DNA of 64,000 nucleotides, from NCBI RefSeq assembly GCF_030272615.1, contig NC_081408.1, positions 65,048,546-65,112,545 on the forward strand, written 5' to 3'. Position numbers and translations under genes: made by a program. Positions within the stretch are counted from its first letter, which is position 1; each line of letters opens with the position of its first letter. Of this stretch, positions 1 to 10,675 are shown in pieces. The notes below the pieces were generated by a model. It was not told where the DNA came from. It worked only from the letters and a program-made list of their open reading frames with translations, and ran no database searches. This stretch comes from Cryptomeria japonica (lineage: Eukaryota > Streptophyta > Pinopsida > Cupressales > Cupressaceae).

Positions 1-1
1 T

Positions 2-960
2 ATGATGGTGGATCTTACAACAGGACATGAGATGTTGTCACTTATGGATGGATTTTTTGGATATAACCAAATCAAGATTGTAGACGAAGATCAACATATA
101 ACAACATTCATGACATCATGGGGTACTTTTTGTTACCGGGTCATGCCTTTCAGCCTCAAAAATGCTGGAGCTACATATCAGCGTGCCATGACAATAATTT
201 TTCATAACCTCTTGCATAAAATTATGGAGGACTATATGGATGATCTACTAGGCAAATCCAAGACAAGACAGGAACACATCCCTATCCTAAGGAAGATCTT
301 TGAAAGATTGGAAAATACAAATTGTGCCTAAATCCCAAGAAGTGTGTTTTTGGGGTCACATTGGAAAAACTATTAGGTTTCATTGTTTCCCATAGAGGCA
401 TCAAGGTTGATCCTTCAAATGTAAAAGCCATCATGGAAATGCGTCCACCAAAAACTCTCAGACAGCTACACAATCTCCAAGGGAAACTCCAATCTGTTTG
501 ATGTTTTATTTCACAATTGGTGGATAAGTGCCATCCATTTGCACACCTGTTGCGCAAAGACACAAAATTCAAATGGGACTGCTTGTGTCAAAAGGCCTTT
601 GAAAAACTAAAAGAATATCTCGCATCATCTCCAATGCTTATGCCTCCTACTCCTGGAAAACCTCTTATTTTGTACATATGTGCTAGTCCAGTGGCATTGG
701 GGGCATTGCTAGCACAAATAGATGAGAAAGGGAAGGAACATGCCATTTACTACATCAGTCGGACACTAGTAGGGTGTGAACTCAATTATACCCCCATTAA
801 AAGAGCATGTCTACCAGTGGTGTTTAGCACACAAAACTTCAACACTATATGTTGACCAACAAAACAAAACTAATTGCTAAGATTGACCTGCTTAAATATC
901 TCTTGTCAAAAGCTGACCTCACTGGAAGAACAACTCAATGGGTCATGCTCTTAAGTGAGT
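2..960 (+). pseudogene. Tat pol: reverse transcriptase and RNase H remnant
   Basis: The fragment opens inside the RT palm (VDLTTGHEMLSLMDGFFGYN) and keeps the catalytic YMDD at about 235-248. A frameshift near 300-320 moves the reading into the frame of the motif LNPKKCVFG (about 325-355). The thumb and connection follow, with a TGA at 499-501 where Arg is likely. From about 580 the RNase H reads KAFEKLKEYL, then ALGALLAQ and IYYISRTL, and it breaks again near 855. These are standard Ty3/gypsy pol motifs in standard order. In a working element the region makes cDNA from the element RNA. The lesions show it cannot do so here. Confidence 0.88.
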
Positions 961-1104
961 TTGACATTGAATATGTAGAAAGAAAGGCAATCAAGGGACA
1001 AGTCATCACAGACCAGTTGGTGGACGATCCACTTCTAGGTGACCATCCTATTCTCACAGAATTATCGGATGAATTCATTATGACTCTTACCACATCCTCC
1101 ACAT

Positions 1105-1500
1105 GGCAATTATACTTTGATGGCTCTTGCACCCAAAATGGATCGGGGGCAGGAATATTAGTGATCACACCCCAAGGAGATGGCATCCCAATGTCATGCA
1201 AGATAACTTTTGCATGTACCAACAACATCACAGAATATGAGGCACTCATTACAAGATTGCACTTGGCTATCCACTAGAAAATAAGGGAATTACAAGTCTA
1301 TGGTGATTCCCAACTTGTCATAAAACAAGTCAATGATGAATACCAAACAAAAGATGACAAACTCCTTCCCTATCGTACCATGGTTGAAGATCTTAAGCAA
1401 CACTTCACGACAATCAAGTTCGATCAAGTCCCACAAACAAACAATAGGGTTGCAAATGCAATGGCCACCATCGGCTCCCTCCTTCAGATGCCAGCACATA
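1105..1500 (+). pseudogene. Tat pol: second (archaeal-type) RNase H remnant
   Basis: A second RNase H fold lies between the retroviral RNase H and the integrase. It starts WQLYFDGSCTQNGSGAGIL, with the first catalytic Asp in FDGS. It continues with Glu in TEYEAL and Asp in YGDSQL (after a TAG at 1276-1278), and ends NRVANAMA. The family normally has Asp in that last motif (A-D-A), so one catalytic Asp has become Asn by a single G-to-A change. A duplicated RNase H in this position is the known mark of Tat-lineage elements. The domain is broken by the internal stop and very probably inactive. Confidence 0.85.
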
Positions 1501-1619
1501 GTCAGAAGTGTCAGTTCTTGGTTGAGCAACTATTTATATCGGCATACGACCTACCAGAGTCTAAAATGGTGTGTGTACTCATTGTTCCCGAGTCCCCTTG
1601 GTATCAAGAAACCTTTGCT

Positions 1620-2880
1620 TTCCTAAAAGACAACACCATTCCCCCACACCTCACCAAAACCCAACAACAAACCTTCATTCGTCGATGTGCTCATTACACC
1701 ATCCTTGGAGACACCCTATTCAGAAGGCATTTTGATGGTTCCCTCCTAAGGTGTTTAGATAAACAAGAGGCAAAATGGGCATTACATGAAGTACACGAGG
1801 GCATCTGTGGGGCACACTCAATTGGGCTCACCTTGGCTAAAAATCTTTTGAGAATAGGATATTATTGGCCTAAAATGGAAGTAGATGCATATAACTATGT
1901 GAAGAAATGCATCCCTTTCCAGCAACATAGCAACAAGATTCATGCACCATCACAAGAATTGTAGCCATTCATTACACCCTGGCCCTTCTCATAGTGGGGG
2001 CTTGATCTCATTGGAAAATTCCACCCTTCTTCCTCCAACGGACATAAATTCATTATCACCACCACCGAGTATTTCACTAAGTGGGTAGAGGCTATTCCTC
2101 TTACTTTTACCACTGGTAAGCAGATATCCAAATTCATTCTCAACTATCTGATCTGTCGATATGGCATTCCAAAAGTTATCATGACAGATAATGGCAGACA
2201 ATTTAAAAACTAGGATTTCAAAGATCTCTGCCAAAAATTCAACATCCAACATCATTTCTCCACCCCATATTACCCCCAAGGCAATGGTAAAGTTGAAGCT
2301 TCTAATAAAACCATAATCAAAATCCTCAAAAAGACAGTCAATGAAGCTAGCCGTGATCGGCACCTCCAACTCCATCCTGCTTTGTGGGCCTACTACACCT
2401 CCATTCGTACCCCCACAGGCGCCACACCTTACTCCCTGGTCTTTGGCTCTGAAGCCATCCTTCCCCTTGAGATCGAGATCCCCTCTCTAAGAGTATTGCT
2501 ACAAAATATCCTACCAAAAGAAGTATACAAAATTTCCCGCTTACAAGAGCTATAATTGTTAGATGAAAGGTGCCTCAAGGCCTTGAATCATCTCTGTGTA
2601 TATCAGAACCGTGTGTCCATGAGTTATCACAAAAAATTTAGAACCCATGAATTCCAAATTGGTGATCTTGTCCTCATGGAGAATCAGAAAAACCTTCAAG
2701 AAAGAGAAAATAAAGGCAAGTTTGAGCCTAACTAGCTTAGACCATATGTAATCATAGAAAAATATGGATCAAGAGCTTATCAGTTGTTCGTCCATCAGTG
2801 AAAACCACTTTGTGGTGCTCTGGACAAGTACCTTGATGAAAACCTCCATGTAGGCGCCAAGGTAAATAAAAACTGGATCC
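1620..2880 (+). pseudogene. Tat pol: integrase remnant
   Basis: The zinc-binding N-terminus keeps its two His (ALHEVHEGICGAHS, about 1777-1820). The Cys pair is damaged: only one Cys of the expected C-x2-C remains in KKCIPFQQHS. The catalytic core begins after in-frame TAGs with WGLDLIGKF (about 1997), then MTDNGRQF (about 2185) and YPQGNGKVEASNK (about 2270), so the D, D and E residues are all present. More stops follow at 2211-2213 and 2733-2735. The tail carries ELEIEIPSLR-type and DLVLMENQKN-type motifs usual after the core in Tat/Athila elements. No chromodomain is seen. Confidence 0.87.
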
Positions 2881-4578
2881 ATTGTCTATCAGGTTGATAC
2901 TGCAAACACCCTCCCATCCAGTCCACCCATCGCAACATTCCTTCCCTTCTACCTTCCAATAAATCACTCCTACAATAATGAGTCTTCGCCTAAATCATGA
3001 ATAAGGAATGTCCCATTGAACTGAGCTTGTGTGGGTCTATGTGAGCTTCACGAAGTCTTGAGAATAGTCCTAAGCTCACAAGTTAATCTTCAAAGCCATA
3101 TGATCACTTGCCTAATCCAAAAGTCCACTTTTTCCTAGGGATGAATCCTTCCCTCACTTGGCAACTTAATCCTCCACCCTAATCCTACTCTTGGCAAGAG
3201 GTGTCAGTTGGTCATGAGTGAATGACTTGATTCATTTCTTGGGTTTTTCATTTAGACTTGCATATTTTTCCCTATGACTGCATCTATCTATGAATGCCTG
3301 GATTTTCCATATCCAGGTATGTTTATAATAGGTGCATACTGTGGCATATTTTCATTGCATGGCATGTTTTGGATGTCTCTTGTATAAACCAGCGACCTGG
3401 TACTAGTTTTTATCAACACTTAATCTCTCGTGTACAAGAGGTATCAGTGTGTTTGAGGGTTTCCTTGCACGTACCCACAACTTTGTATTAGTGTTTCTCA
3501 ACACTTGCATAGCTGTGTGTGAGGAATTCCCATTTGTCTATGAGTCAGTCCACACCTTGGGTTTCTAATGGCATCCCAATTCCTATAATCAGTGGTGCAA
3601 GTCACTCAAGGCAGTATCAAACTAGGTTGGCTCTCCACATTTTTTGTGCATAATTTTCACCACCATTCCATAAAATCCTAAAACAAATAATCCCATGGAG
3701 TCCTCAATTTCTCCATTCCTCGTCTATTCCATAGTCTTCTATTTTCTACCTAAGATCATTGTGTTATTATTGGCATATTCCCTCTTTGTACTATTCATTC
3801 AGGTCATATCATTCATATAGATTGCATTACTTATTCATTTCATTACACTACTCATTTAGATTGTCATTCTTTCACAAACATTTATCACATAGGTTGCACT
3901 TAGATTTCATCACATAAATAAACAACATTAATTCATCCATGTAACATTACATTCATTTAGATTGCATCACAAATCATTTTCCGTCTACATATCCATCATA
4001 CATTTGTATATATACATATCAAAAAGCATAATCACTCATCTTGTATCCAAAAATATGTCAACAACATATCATAGGCATACATATATAAGCATCCACACTG
4101 CATCACAAATAGGTCAGGACAACATATCCATAATTGCATCCATACATCACATCGCAAGAAAAATAAAGAGAATCCATCATGATAAAAGGTACACACATCA
4201 TCCATCATCACAAAATCATATATATATATATATAAAGAGATGAATATGTCTGTTATAATACAATGATTGTCTCGAAGGGTCAAAATATGATACACAAGCC
4301 AAAAATGGAGCTAACTCTCCCCTCCTGTCTCCCTAACCCCCTCTGTTGTACCTCCTCCACCTGATTCTCATGACTCCCCTCCTCTCGGTGATCGATAACC
4401 CACTAATCCACATGTTTGTTGACTCTGTGATGATAGCTGACTCTAGGTCCTGTGAGATTGCACACTCTTAGTGTACGAGGTTGCTTGTTGTGCTGTAGGT
4501 ACTGCTCCATGATATAGACCCCTATAATACTCTACCTCTTGAGATGCCCTCTCTGCCCTATCCTGCTACTGCATAATA
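2881..4578 (+). other. Tat 3' region, non-coding part
   Basis: About 1.7 kb between the end of integrase and the antisense coding remnants. No recognisable domain in any frame. The stretch is pyrimidine-rich on the + strand around 3100-3700 and AT-rich with CAT/ATA-rich runs around 3780-4240, including a short (TA)n at 4218-4235. Long 3' non-coding regions are normal in Tat elements. Confidence 0.6.
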
Positions 4579-4887
4579 TCAACATATATCTGCCCAAGCC
4601 TTGCAGGAACCAACACCTGGTGGGCTGCATCCTTCTACACCCCCAGCCGTGTCACATCCGCCTTTTCCCTGTGTACTTTGGCCTGAAGCCCTTCTAACTT
4701 GGCATCCTGTCGATGAATAACATCCTGAAAGCCTACTATAGCTGTCCCTATCCAGGCTTCCTCTAGCATCCTCTCTGACTCCTCCCTCTCCTGCCTCAAG
4801 GCATCTACCTCTGTCCTCATAGTATGGAGGCTCTCTATCAAATCCGATATCTCCCGCATTAGCCACTCCACCTCTGCCCACATACAC
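4579..4887 (-). pseudogene. Antisense coiled-coil coding remnant in the Tat 3' region
   Basis: An open stretch of 82 codons on the minus strand (4635-4883) is highly charged with heptad-like Leu/Ile/Val spacing, e.g. MREISDLIESLHTMRTEVDA followed by LRQEREESERMLEEAW. It predicts a coiled coil rather than random antisense sequence. It lies about 1.2 kb downstream, on the same strand, of the plant-mobile-domain remnant at 6082-6489. It could be the C-terminal part of the same decayed gene, because coiled-coil tails are common in PMD/'aminotransferase-like' retroelement proteins. No family can be named from this piece alone. Confidence 0.5.
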
Positions 4888-6081
4888 TCTCTCCCAGCCC
4901 TCTCTATCTGTATCTCATTCTCAACAGAGTGAAGCCTCGCCTGAGTAGTATCCTGCTCCTACTGTAATCTATCAAAATCAACTTGTAATACCTCTCCCCT
5001 CTCCTCCACATGTGCCTAAGGAGCATCCATAGGTACAACCTCCTCTCCCCCGCCAACCACGGCCTCTGTAGCCTCTCCTACTGGGGCATCCTCTCCCTTT
5101 CCCTCTCCCTCCTCCGGATCCCTCCTCCATACTACCTAGACTCTCCTCTATTGTTTGCCTACACCACGCCCTGTACCACTCACAACTCTCTCCCCTGGGC
5201 CACCATCCTCACCATCGACCACCTGATCTACCCTTCACTACAACTCCTTCTCCTCCAAAACCCCAGAAATGGTAAGGCCTACTGGCAAGTGACCCTCCCA
5301 CCAGCTCCTATATCCACCTATAGTACTTGCATCCTCACCTGGTCCCATCCGCTCATCCTAGACCAAATGAAATGTTGTCTAGAAACTAGTCTTGCCCTCC
5401 AAGGGACTCGCCATCGGGACTTGGTATCTCACCTCTTGTGTAATCCGAGGATACACTGGGATGTCCCCCACTATATCTTGTACCTTCCCAAGCTATCGGG
5501 CCACTCTAGATGGTACATAATACTCCATAATATACACAGACCTGCCAAACATCCACATCTCTACCCCAGCCCTATGCAGCTGCCAGTAATCCCTCCATCT
5601 CTCACAACCAAAAATGGCCACCATGTAAATTGCATAAGCTCATCCAAAATCCTCCACCAAAACCATACAGACCCTATCTGCGTATAATGCAACAGTCCCC
5701 TATATCTATCCATATATGGCTATCGAGCCTGCCTATCCTATACCCCCAGTGGCCAAGTAACTGCAATATGCTCCCAAGCCCAAATATGAAGAAGTGAAAC
5801 TCTTGCAGATAAACTGGTGTACTCCATATACACCACCAGATGCATATCATGGTATATCTGAGCTAGCATCACTGATCCCCACACATACTACTGGCCATCA
5901 TGAACCATAAAATAAAGGCACCTGCTCCATCCAACAGGAAATCTATGCTTGCTGAAATCAAGAATAATCCGCCCACTCAAAAATCCACAAATGACCAATA
6001 CCACCAGAGGAATCCACCGAATACCCATCACCCAGCCTAAATGCATCCTGCCCTGTCTAGCATCGGTGGAGTCTCATACTC
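4888..6081 (-). pseudogene. Middle of the decayed antisense gene (unrecognised)
   Basis: Minus-strand sequence joining the PMD remnant to the coiled-coil piece. Short open stretches in changing frames can be read, for example a Trp/Phe-rich stretch just downstream of the PMD (about 5930-6060), broken by several stops. A 225-codon + strand frame at 5010-5687 is Leu/Pro/His/Ser-rich and looks like the complement of a former minus-strand coding region. No domain is identified. Assignment to the antisense gene rests only on position and strand. Confidence 0.35.
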
Positions 6082-6489
6082 ACAAACCTCTCAAAGGTAG
6101 AAATCCGCTGCATCCAACTGATACTCTGGGATAACACCACAAATGGGGATCTTCAAGATCCTCCATACATCCAAAAGTGTCACTGTCGCCTCTCCAGTAG
6201 GAAGACAGAAGGTGTTATACCTATTGTCTCACCTCTCCACTAACACTATGATCATCACAATATGCGCCTGTATCCTCGGCCACCTGCCCACATAATGTAA
6301 TCCCAGAGCAGCTAGAACCTCTAGCTCATCACGGCCTAACTCCCGATATAGGCTCATCGTAGCAAGCCAATGCTCCCTTGAAGCCAATGGCCCCATCTCT
6401 TCTTGCATCCAGACAATCAAATCATTACTTGCATGTCCACACACCTCCTTATACCCACCAGGACCAACCATACCCTCACCTTGTCCCAA
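6082..6489 (-). pseudogene. Antisense plant mobile domain (PMD) gene remnant
   Basis: On the minus strand, 86 open codons end in a TGA at 6229-6231 and the similarity continues in frame beyond it. The key stretch reads ALGLHYVGRW, then IVMIIVLVER, the stop (where Trp is expected), then NTFCLPTGEATVTLLDVWRI and IPICG. This matches the plant mobile domain core, typically ALVERWR..THTFHLP.GE.TVTL.DV..LLGLPI.G. PMD proteins include the host MAIN/MAIL1 and PP7-long type genes, and the domain is also known from plant transposons. Here it lies head-to-head with the 3' LTR, antisense to gag-pol, so it is a captured or accessory ORF of the Tat element. It carries at least two in-frame stops. Function within the element is unknown. 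Confidence 0.75.
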
Positions 6490-7337
6490 AAATTCTAAAC
6501 CTAAGCCTTACCTCCCTCCTCCTGAGCACACACACTAATTTAAACAGTGCTCATGCCAAAACCGTGGCACTTGCGCCAATCTATAGGCCCTCGTGCTAAC
6601 AAATAAAAGCCCACCTCCCTGGCCCTCCTTCCAACCCCCATCAACACAAGTGCCTGCGTAAACCCTTGGGTGCTCGTGTCGAAGCGCGAGCGCCTGTGCC
6701 AAAGTGCAAGCAACCGCAGTAATCCCCCATCCCCCCTAAAATCCTATTCTACCCGACCCTCCCAGTGAGCGCCTGTGCTATTCGCTAGCACTCACGCTAA
6801 CCCAGCAGCGCGTGCGCTGAAACGACGATCAACGCGTGCACCTCGCCACTTCTAGGCCCTAAATTTAGCCCTAATTCTACTCCTAATCTAAAAATTCCAA
6901 AAGATGGGATGGTCCTACATACTGGTGGTTCATAGCTAGTGGGTCTGTCAAACCATCGGATCCTCTCGGTGGGATGATCACGGATAGGAATGCGGTCCAT
7001 TTGTCCTTCTCTTCTTCTATGCTCTGAGTGGCTCCAAGGCTTGTGTGTAACAATGACTCCTCATTCGGCCCTTTATGGCTTATATGGGCCCCCGCGAGGG
7101 CCCCTTCCCTCCACGGTCTCAAATCTTCTATTCTTCCATCAAGATTTTCTGCATCTGCTTCATTTTTCTTCCTCACTTATCTCCCCCACTAAAATTCTTA
7201 TTTCTTTATTTTCAAGAATTTTTCATCAATTTTCTTTTGCAAAATTTTCGAGGAGGCATACACCTCCCACGCTTTATGCTAGGGCATCCATTTCTTCTTC
7301 TTTTATCTTCTACCCATCACCAAATTTCCCGTTGCGT
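6490..7337. other. Tat 3' region between PMD gene and LTR, with GC-rich degenerate repeats
   Basis: About 850 bp upstream of the antisense PMD gene. From 6550 to 6850 the sequence is unusually GC-rich for this window. It repeats a degenerate motif of the type GCGC(T)xGTGC on either strand (for example around 6660-6700 and 6768-6835). From 7000 to 7330 it is pyrimidine-rich on the + strand and leads into the polypurine tract. The antisense gene's promoter or N-terminus could lie here, but no convincing TATA box or conserved start was seen. Confidence 0.4.
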
Positions 7338-7352
7338 AAAAGAGGGGCAAAA
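7338..7352 (+). other. Polypurine tract of the Tat element
   Basis: A nearly pure purine run (AAAAGAGGGGCAAAA) sits immediately before the TG that opens the LTR-like segment. In LTR retrotransposons this tract primes plus-strand DNA synthesis and directly abuts the 3' LTR. It is supported by position and composition only, since the 5' LTR is outside the window. Confidence 0.6.
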
Positions 7353-8634
7353 TGCAGACACTTCAAAATAATTATTTTAATTATTTTTAATTCCTGACAT
7401 AATTAATTTATGAAGTATGCGAATTTTAATTCTCCTCAATATTACTTAATTATAATTAATATTGTCACTATAGTCTGTGATTGATTTAATTAATAAATCA
7501 ACTCCCTTTTATTCTTCTAAAAATCTTCAATAATAAATCTTCTCAAAATCCTCCTCTTAACTAATTAATTTCAATTAATTAGTTAACCTAAGTGAATCCT
7601 ACAAATCATCTTTTCCTGATCCATCATTAACCTAATAAATTCTTCTAGAAACTCCCTAAGCTCACTTAGTATTATTCTTCTAATTTTTAATTCCCTCCAC
7701 TCATTCTCTCTCCTAGTCAAATCTTCCTACAAATCTTATCTATCCTAATCCCACCTAACCTCTCCTCTAATCCCCCTCCTAATGAGTTGCTAGTGGCTAA
7801 TCATCATGATTAGCCACAAAGTCAACTCCTTGTCCCTTCCATCCAACCACTCTCCTTAAATGCCCTTTTCCTAGGTGAATGTGATATTTTCAAAATCTCA
7901 CATTCCTCTAGGCATCTCATCTTCCAAGGAATTTTTAATTCCTTCTTATTCCTCCAATCCCCATGATCATCCCTTTTCGAAGAATTTTTAATTATTCCTT
8001 TCCATTCCTTAAGAAATGTCCCATCCCTTTCTCTTCTCAAGGCACATTGGGAAGTCTTCCCAATGTACCTTGAGGAGTGTGGAGACAACAAATGCCTTTA
8101 AGGCATATCTCTTCATCTCCACACCTCCTCTTGGGTCTTGTGTGAGCTCACAAGAAATCCTGACCCTCCATCTTGGGTCAATCCTAGCCCTTCATTTTTC
8201 CTCTCCTCTTCCTATAAATTGAGGACTCAATCCCATCACTTATCATCTCCAATTTTAGCAAGTTCATGCTATTAGTTTGAGCCTAGAAAATCACATTTGC
8301 ATCCTTCCCATGTCCAAATTATCCTTAATCCATACTTAGTCATATCATCCATTTCATCCCTCAAATCCATTTTATCCATTTGTGCACAATGTTGGAGAGC
8401 CAACTACATCAAGCTATCTAGGAGCAAATCAACATCACATTGGAGGCATTTGGGCACACTTCAACTCCATCCAAGCTCCATCTGAAGGAGAAGGTAAAAG
8501 GTTGTGAGGTATAAGCATTTCTCTTCATGTTTTTTATGTGAATTGATTTATGCTTTTTGGTTTCATGTGTTTCTATGTTTTGATTTGCATATTAACAATT
8601 CAATCCCCCTCACCCTCTTTTCCCCTCTTCAACA
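7353..8634 (+). repeat. 3' LTR of the Tat element
   Basis: The segment starts TGCAGACACTTC directly after the polypurine tract and ends TCTTCAACA, giving TG...CA ends and a length of about 1.28 kb. It contains a TATA box at 8213-8219. The right end is well supported: the next bases (8635 on) continue, on the minus strand, the conserved protease-region motif DEVLCD of another gypsy element. The left end is less certain because the 5' LTR is not available for comparison. If the copy is intact, the target duplication should be the 5 bases at 8635-8639. Confidence 0.65.
8213..8219 (+). promoter_or_regulatory. TATA box in the Tat LTR
   Basis: TATAAAT preceded by a pyrimidine-rich stretch and lying in the 3' half of the LTR, as expected for the U3/R promoter of a plant LTR retrotransposon. 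Transcription would start about 30 bases downstream. Confidence 0.5.
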
Positions 8635-8635
8635 A

Positions 8636-8880
8636 ATCACACAAGACTTCATCATGAAAATTCCCAATTTTTATTTTTACCAAACATTGTTCACTTACTA
8701 ACAACTTATGTTCGTCCTGAATCCATGCAATCTGATAAGGTTTAGGATGTTTCAATCTCTCCAATTTCATCTTATTCACCATTTCTTATGAAACAAGATT
8801 ATCTGAATTGCCACTATTAATAAAAAATTTACAACACTTACTGGATACCTCACATCTGGTCTTTAATAGATTCTTCCTCT
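8636..8880 (-). pseudogene. Gypsy retropepsin-like protease remnant
   Basis: The minus strand reads KCCKFFINSGNSDNLVS, a TGA-type break, then EMVNKMKLERLKHPKPYQIA and GNFHDEVLCD. This is the well-known plant gypsy protease region (usually C-K-F-I-I-D-S-G-S-x-D-N-L-V-S). The catalytic D-S-G appears as N-S-G, so the active-site Asp has changed to Asn. An in-frame TAA splits the motif. The frame ends at 8636 because another element has inserted. Normally this enzyme cuts the gag-pol polyprotein. Confidence 0.82.
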
Positions 8881-9016
8881 GCAAAGACTCTTCATCTCCT
8901 CCGGTATGACACAAAGCTCTCCTCATCACCAACAGTTATCCATCTTCCAGTTTATTGTCTGATCCAGTGGATTTCTCTTCCACCACTACTGTTGTTCTGG
9001 TAGTTTCTATCTTCTT

Positions 9017-9956
9017 ACACTCGAATGAAAGATGTCCTTCTCCTCCACACTTAAATTAGGTTCCTCTAAATATCCTCTTGTCTTTTCTTCTAAAATTCTC
9101 ATTCTGGTAACCATCTGGTTCTCTCCTCTAGTAGAAATTTCTATCATCCTTTCAGTATGAATTACCTTCTTTGTTCACTTCCTTGTCCTTGTCTTGATCT
9201 ATACTGGTTCCTTTACCTTCGATATCCTCTTCCTCCTTGAAATATTCCTCTGGTATATCTTCAACCTCTATCTCTCTGCCTTTGCTCATGTCTTTTGTTT
9301 AACTTCTCTTCTACCTTCAGGGCATACTGGTAAGCCTCTTCAGCACTCTCCAATTTTCTCAAAATGAGTTCATCTTTTATAGACATCTGCAACCCATTCC
9401 AATATATTGCAACTTGTTCAACTTAATCATCAACATGTCTGGATCTAATGTTCAACTTTTAAAATGCTTTGGCGTACTCCTTCACACTAGATTTCTTTTG
9501 TCTCAAATTTTGCAACTTCTGGAACAGATTCACTTTATAATCAGTTGGCATAAATTTTGATTTCAATTTAGCAATTATCCGATCCCATGTTTTAATCTTC
9601 TCTTTACCTCTTCTTTGTCTATCAACTTTCAAATTCTCCCACCAAATAGATGCATGACCTTTCAACCGGGTACATGCATATTTCACCTTCATCTCTTATG
9701 CAGTATTTTTGAAATCAAAATACTTCTCCATCTCTGAGATCCAACCCATCAATTCATCTGAATCTAACTTCCCATCATATTTTGGTGGGGTAAAATGAGG
9801 CTTCGTATTCACCCTACTTAAAACCCTCAAAAATGTTTCCTCATTCGGATCAACCGCCGATAGGTTTTCTTGTTCTATCGAGGCTTTTTCTCCTTCATCT
9901 TCACTTACATCTTCGATATGTTGGCCACTTCTTTGAGCTGTCTCCACGACTTCCAA
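9017..9956 (-). pseudogene. Gypsy gag remnant (capsid and zinc knuckle)
   Basis: Minus-strand frames at 9956-9696 and 9692-9459 give the typical retrotransposon gag order. First comes PPKYDGKLDSDELMGWISEM-EKYFDF, then (after a stop) VKYACTRLKGHASIWWENLK, then LKSKFMPTDYK...LRQKKSSVKEYAKAF. A zinc knuckle lies at 9060-9017, read as FKCGGEGHLSFECKK. Its first Cys position is damaged and a stop precedes it. The gap 9017-9459 is Glu/Lys-rich in the broken frame. In a live element this protein forms the virus-like particle. Here it is interrupted at least three times. Confidence 0.85.
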
Positions 9957-10136
9957 CTAGGATGCTATACCTCACAACATCTCCATCACAGTAGGGTCTA
10001 CATTCCCACGTGCTTCACCATTCCTAGCTCCTCTTCATGCCATCATTCACGCCAATCCTCTACAGCTATAGGTTGGATCCATAATCTGCCACCCTACAAC
10101 AAAAATTAAAAGACATGCAACCTCTAGAATGAAACC

Positions 10137-10148
10137 ACTCTGATACCA
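10137..10148 (-). other. Primer binding site, tRNA-iMet type
   Basis: On the minus strand the 12 bases read TGGTATCAGAGT, complementary to the 3' end of plant initiator tRNA-Met at 11 of 12 positions. It lies two bases inside the 5' LTR end, exactly where the minus-strand DNA primer anneals. This fixes both the orientation of the element and the inner edge of its LTR. Confidence 0.85.
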
Positions 10149-10150
10149 CT

Positions 10151-10670
10151 TGTAGCAATCACCAGTGAGGAGGAACCTCAAAGAGATCAATCTGGACCCG
10201 TCAGCAAGAGTAAACATAACGAAAACACAAAGATATGATGGAAGCAATGTTGAACAAATTGTTTTATTCCATGAAAATTGATTACATCAAATTGGTAACA
10301 ACTGGGTTACAGCATACCGACTCACAGGTCTGGTAGAACATACAGCATAGGTCACAACTGGGACCTTGAATCTTGAGATCTATCTTCTATGCACAGTCTG
10401 GCTACTTGATTCTCTGATTGATTACATTCTAATGCGCAATTATAATTATATATATATCAATCCAAAGGATCCAGTCGGCTCAAAAGGGATCAAAACCCAA
10501 AGAAAAAGACCTGGGGATGCTCCTGCATCATGTAACTTGCTTTTATAGAGGAGAATCAATAACTTAGATTTTCATACAATTATCTTATAGTTCCTTCCTT
10601 ACCTCAAAAATGGAACAAGAAAAAATAAATATTTTAAACTTTTATTGAGTCATAAAATCTTTTTGCTACA
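10151..10670 (-). repeat. 5' LTR of the minus-strand gypsy element
   Basis: Bounded by perfect 8-bp inverted ends: TGTAGCAA at 10151 and TTGCTACA ending at 10670, with the primer binding site two bases inside. Length is 520 bp. A TATA-like run of alternating T and A lies at about 10438-10460. The other LTR is not in the window, so age cannot be estimated. Confidence 0.85.
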
Positions 10671-10675
10671 ATTTA

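Larger units (their letters stand above)
1..8634 (+). mobile_element. Ty3/gypsy LTR retrotransposon, Tat lineage, 3' part
   Basis: The element enters from the left edge inside its reverse transcriptase and runs through RNase H, a second RNase H, integrase, a long 3' region with antisense coding remnants, a polypurine tract and the 3' LTR. The order RT-RNaseH-second RNaseH-integrase and the absence of a chromodomain are the known signature of the Tat/Ogre group. The right boundary is placed at 8634, where LTR-like sequence ending in CA meets the open protease frame of an opposite-strand gypsy element, so this element is probably nested in the other. All coding parts carry stops and frameshifts, so the copy is dead. 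The 5' LTR, gag and protease lie outside the window. Confidence 0.85.
8635..10670 (-). mobile_element. Ty3/gypsy LTR retrotransposon, 5' part, minus strand
   Basis: Reading right to left: a 520-bp 5' LTR (10670-10151), a tRNA-iMet primer binding site, gag with a zinc knuckle, and the beginning of the protease. It then stops abruptly at 8635 where the Tat LTR begins. RT, integrase and the 3' LTR are absent and, if the Tat element inserted here, should lie to the left of the window. Stops and the lost protease Asp show the copy is dead. The right flank 10671-10675 (ATTTA) is the expected target duplication. Beyond it lies a decayed copia RNase H on the same strand, interrupted at this point. 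Confidence 0.85.

Noticed and set aside
5010-5687. 225-codon + strand frame rich in Leu, Pro, His and Ser
   Set aside because: Composition is that of a complement of coding DNA. It lies opposite the decayed antisense gene of the Tat element and matches no domain.
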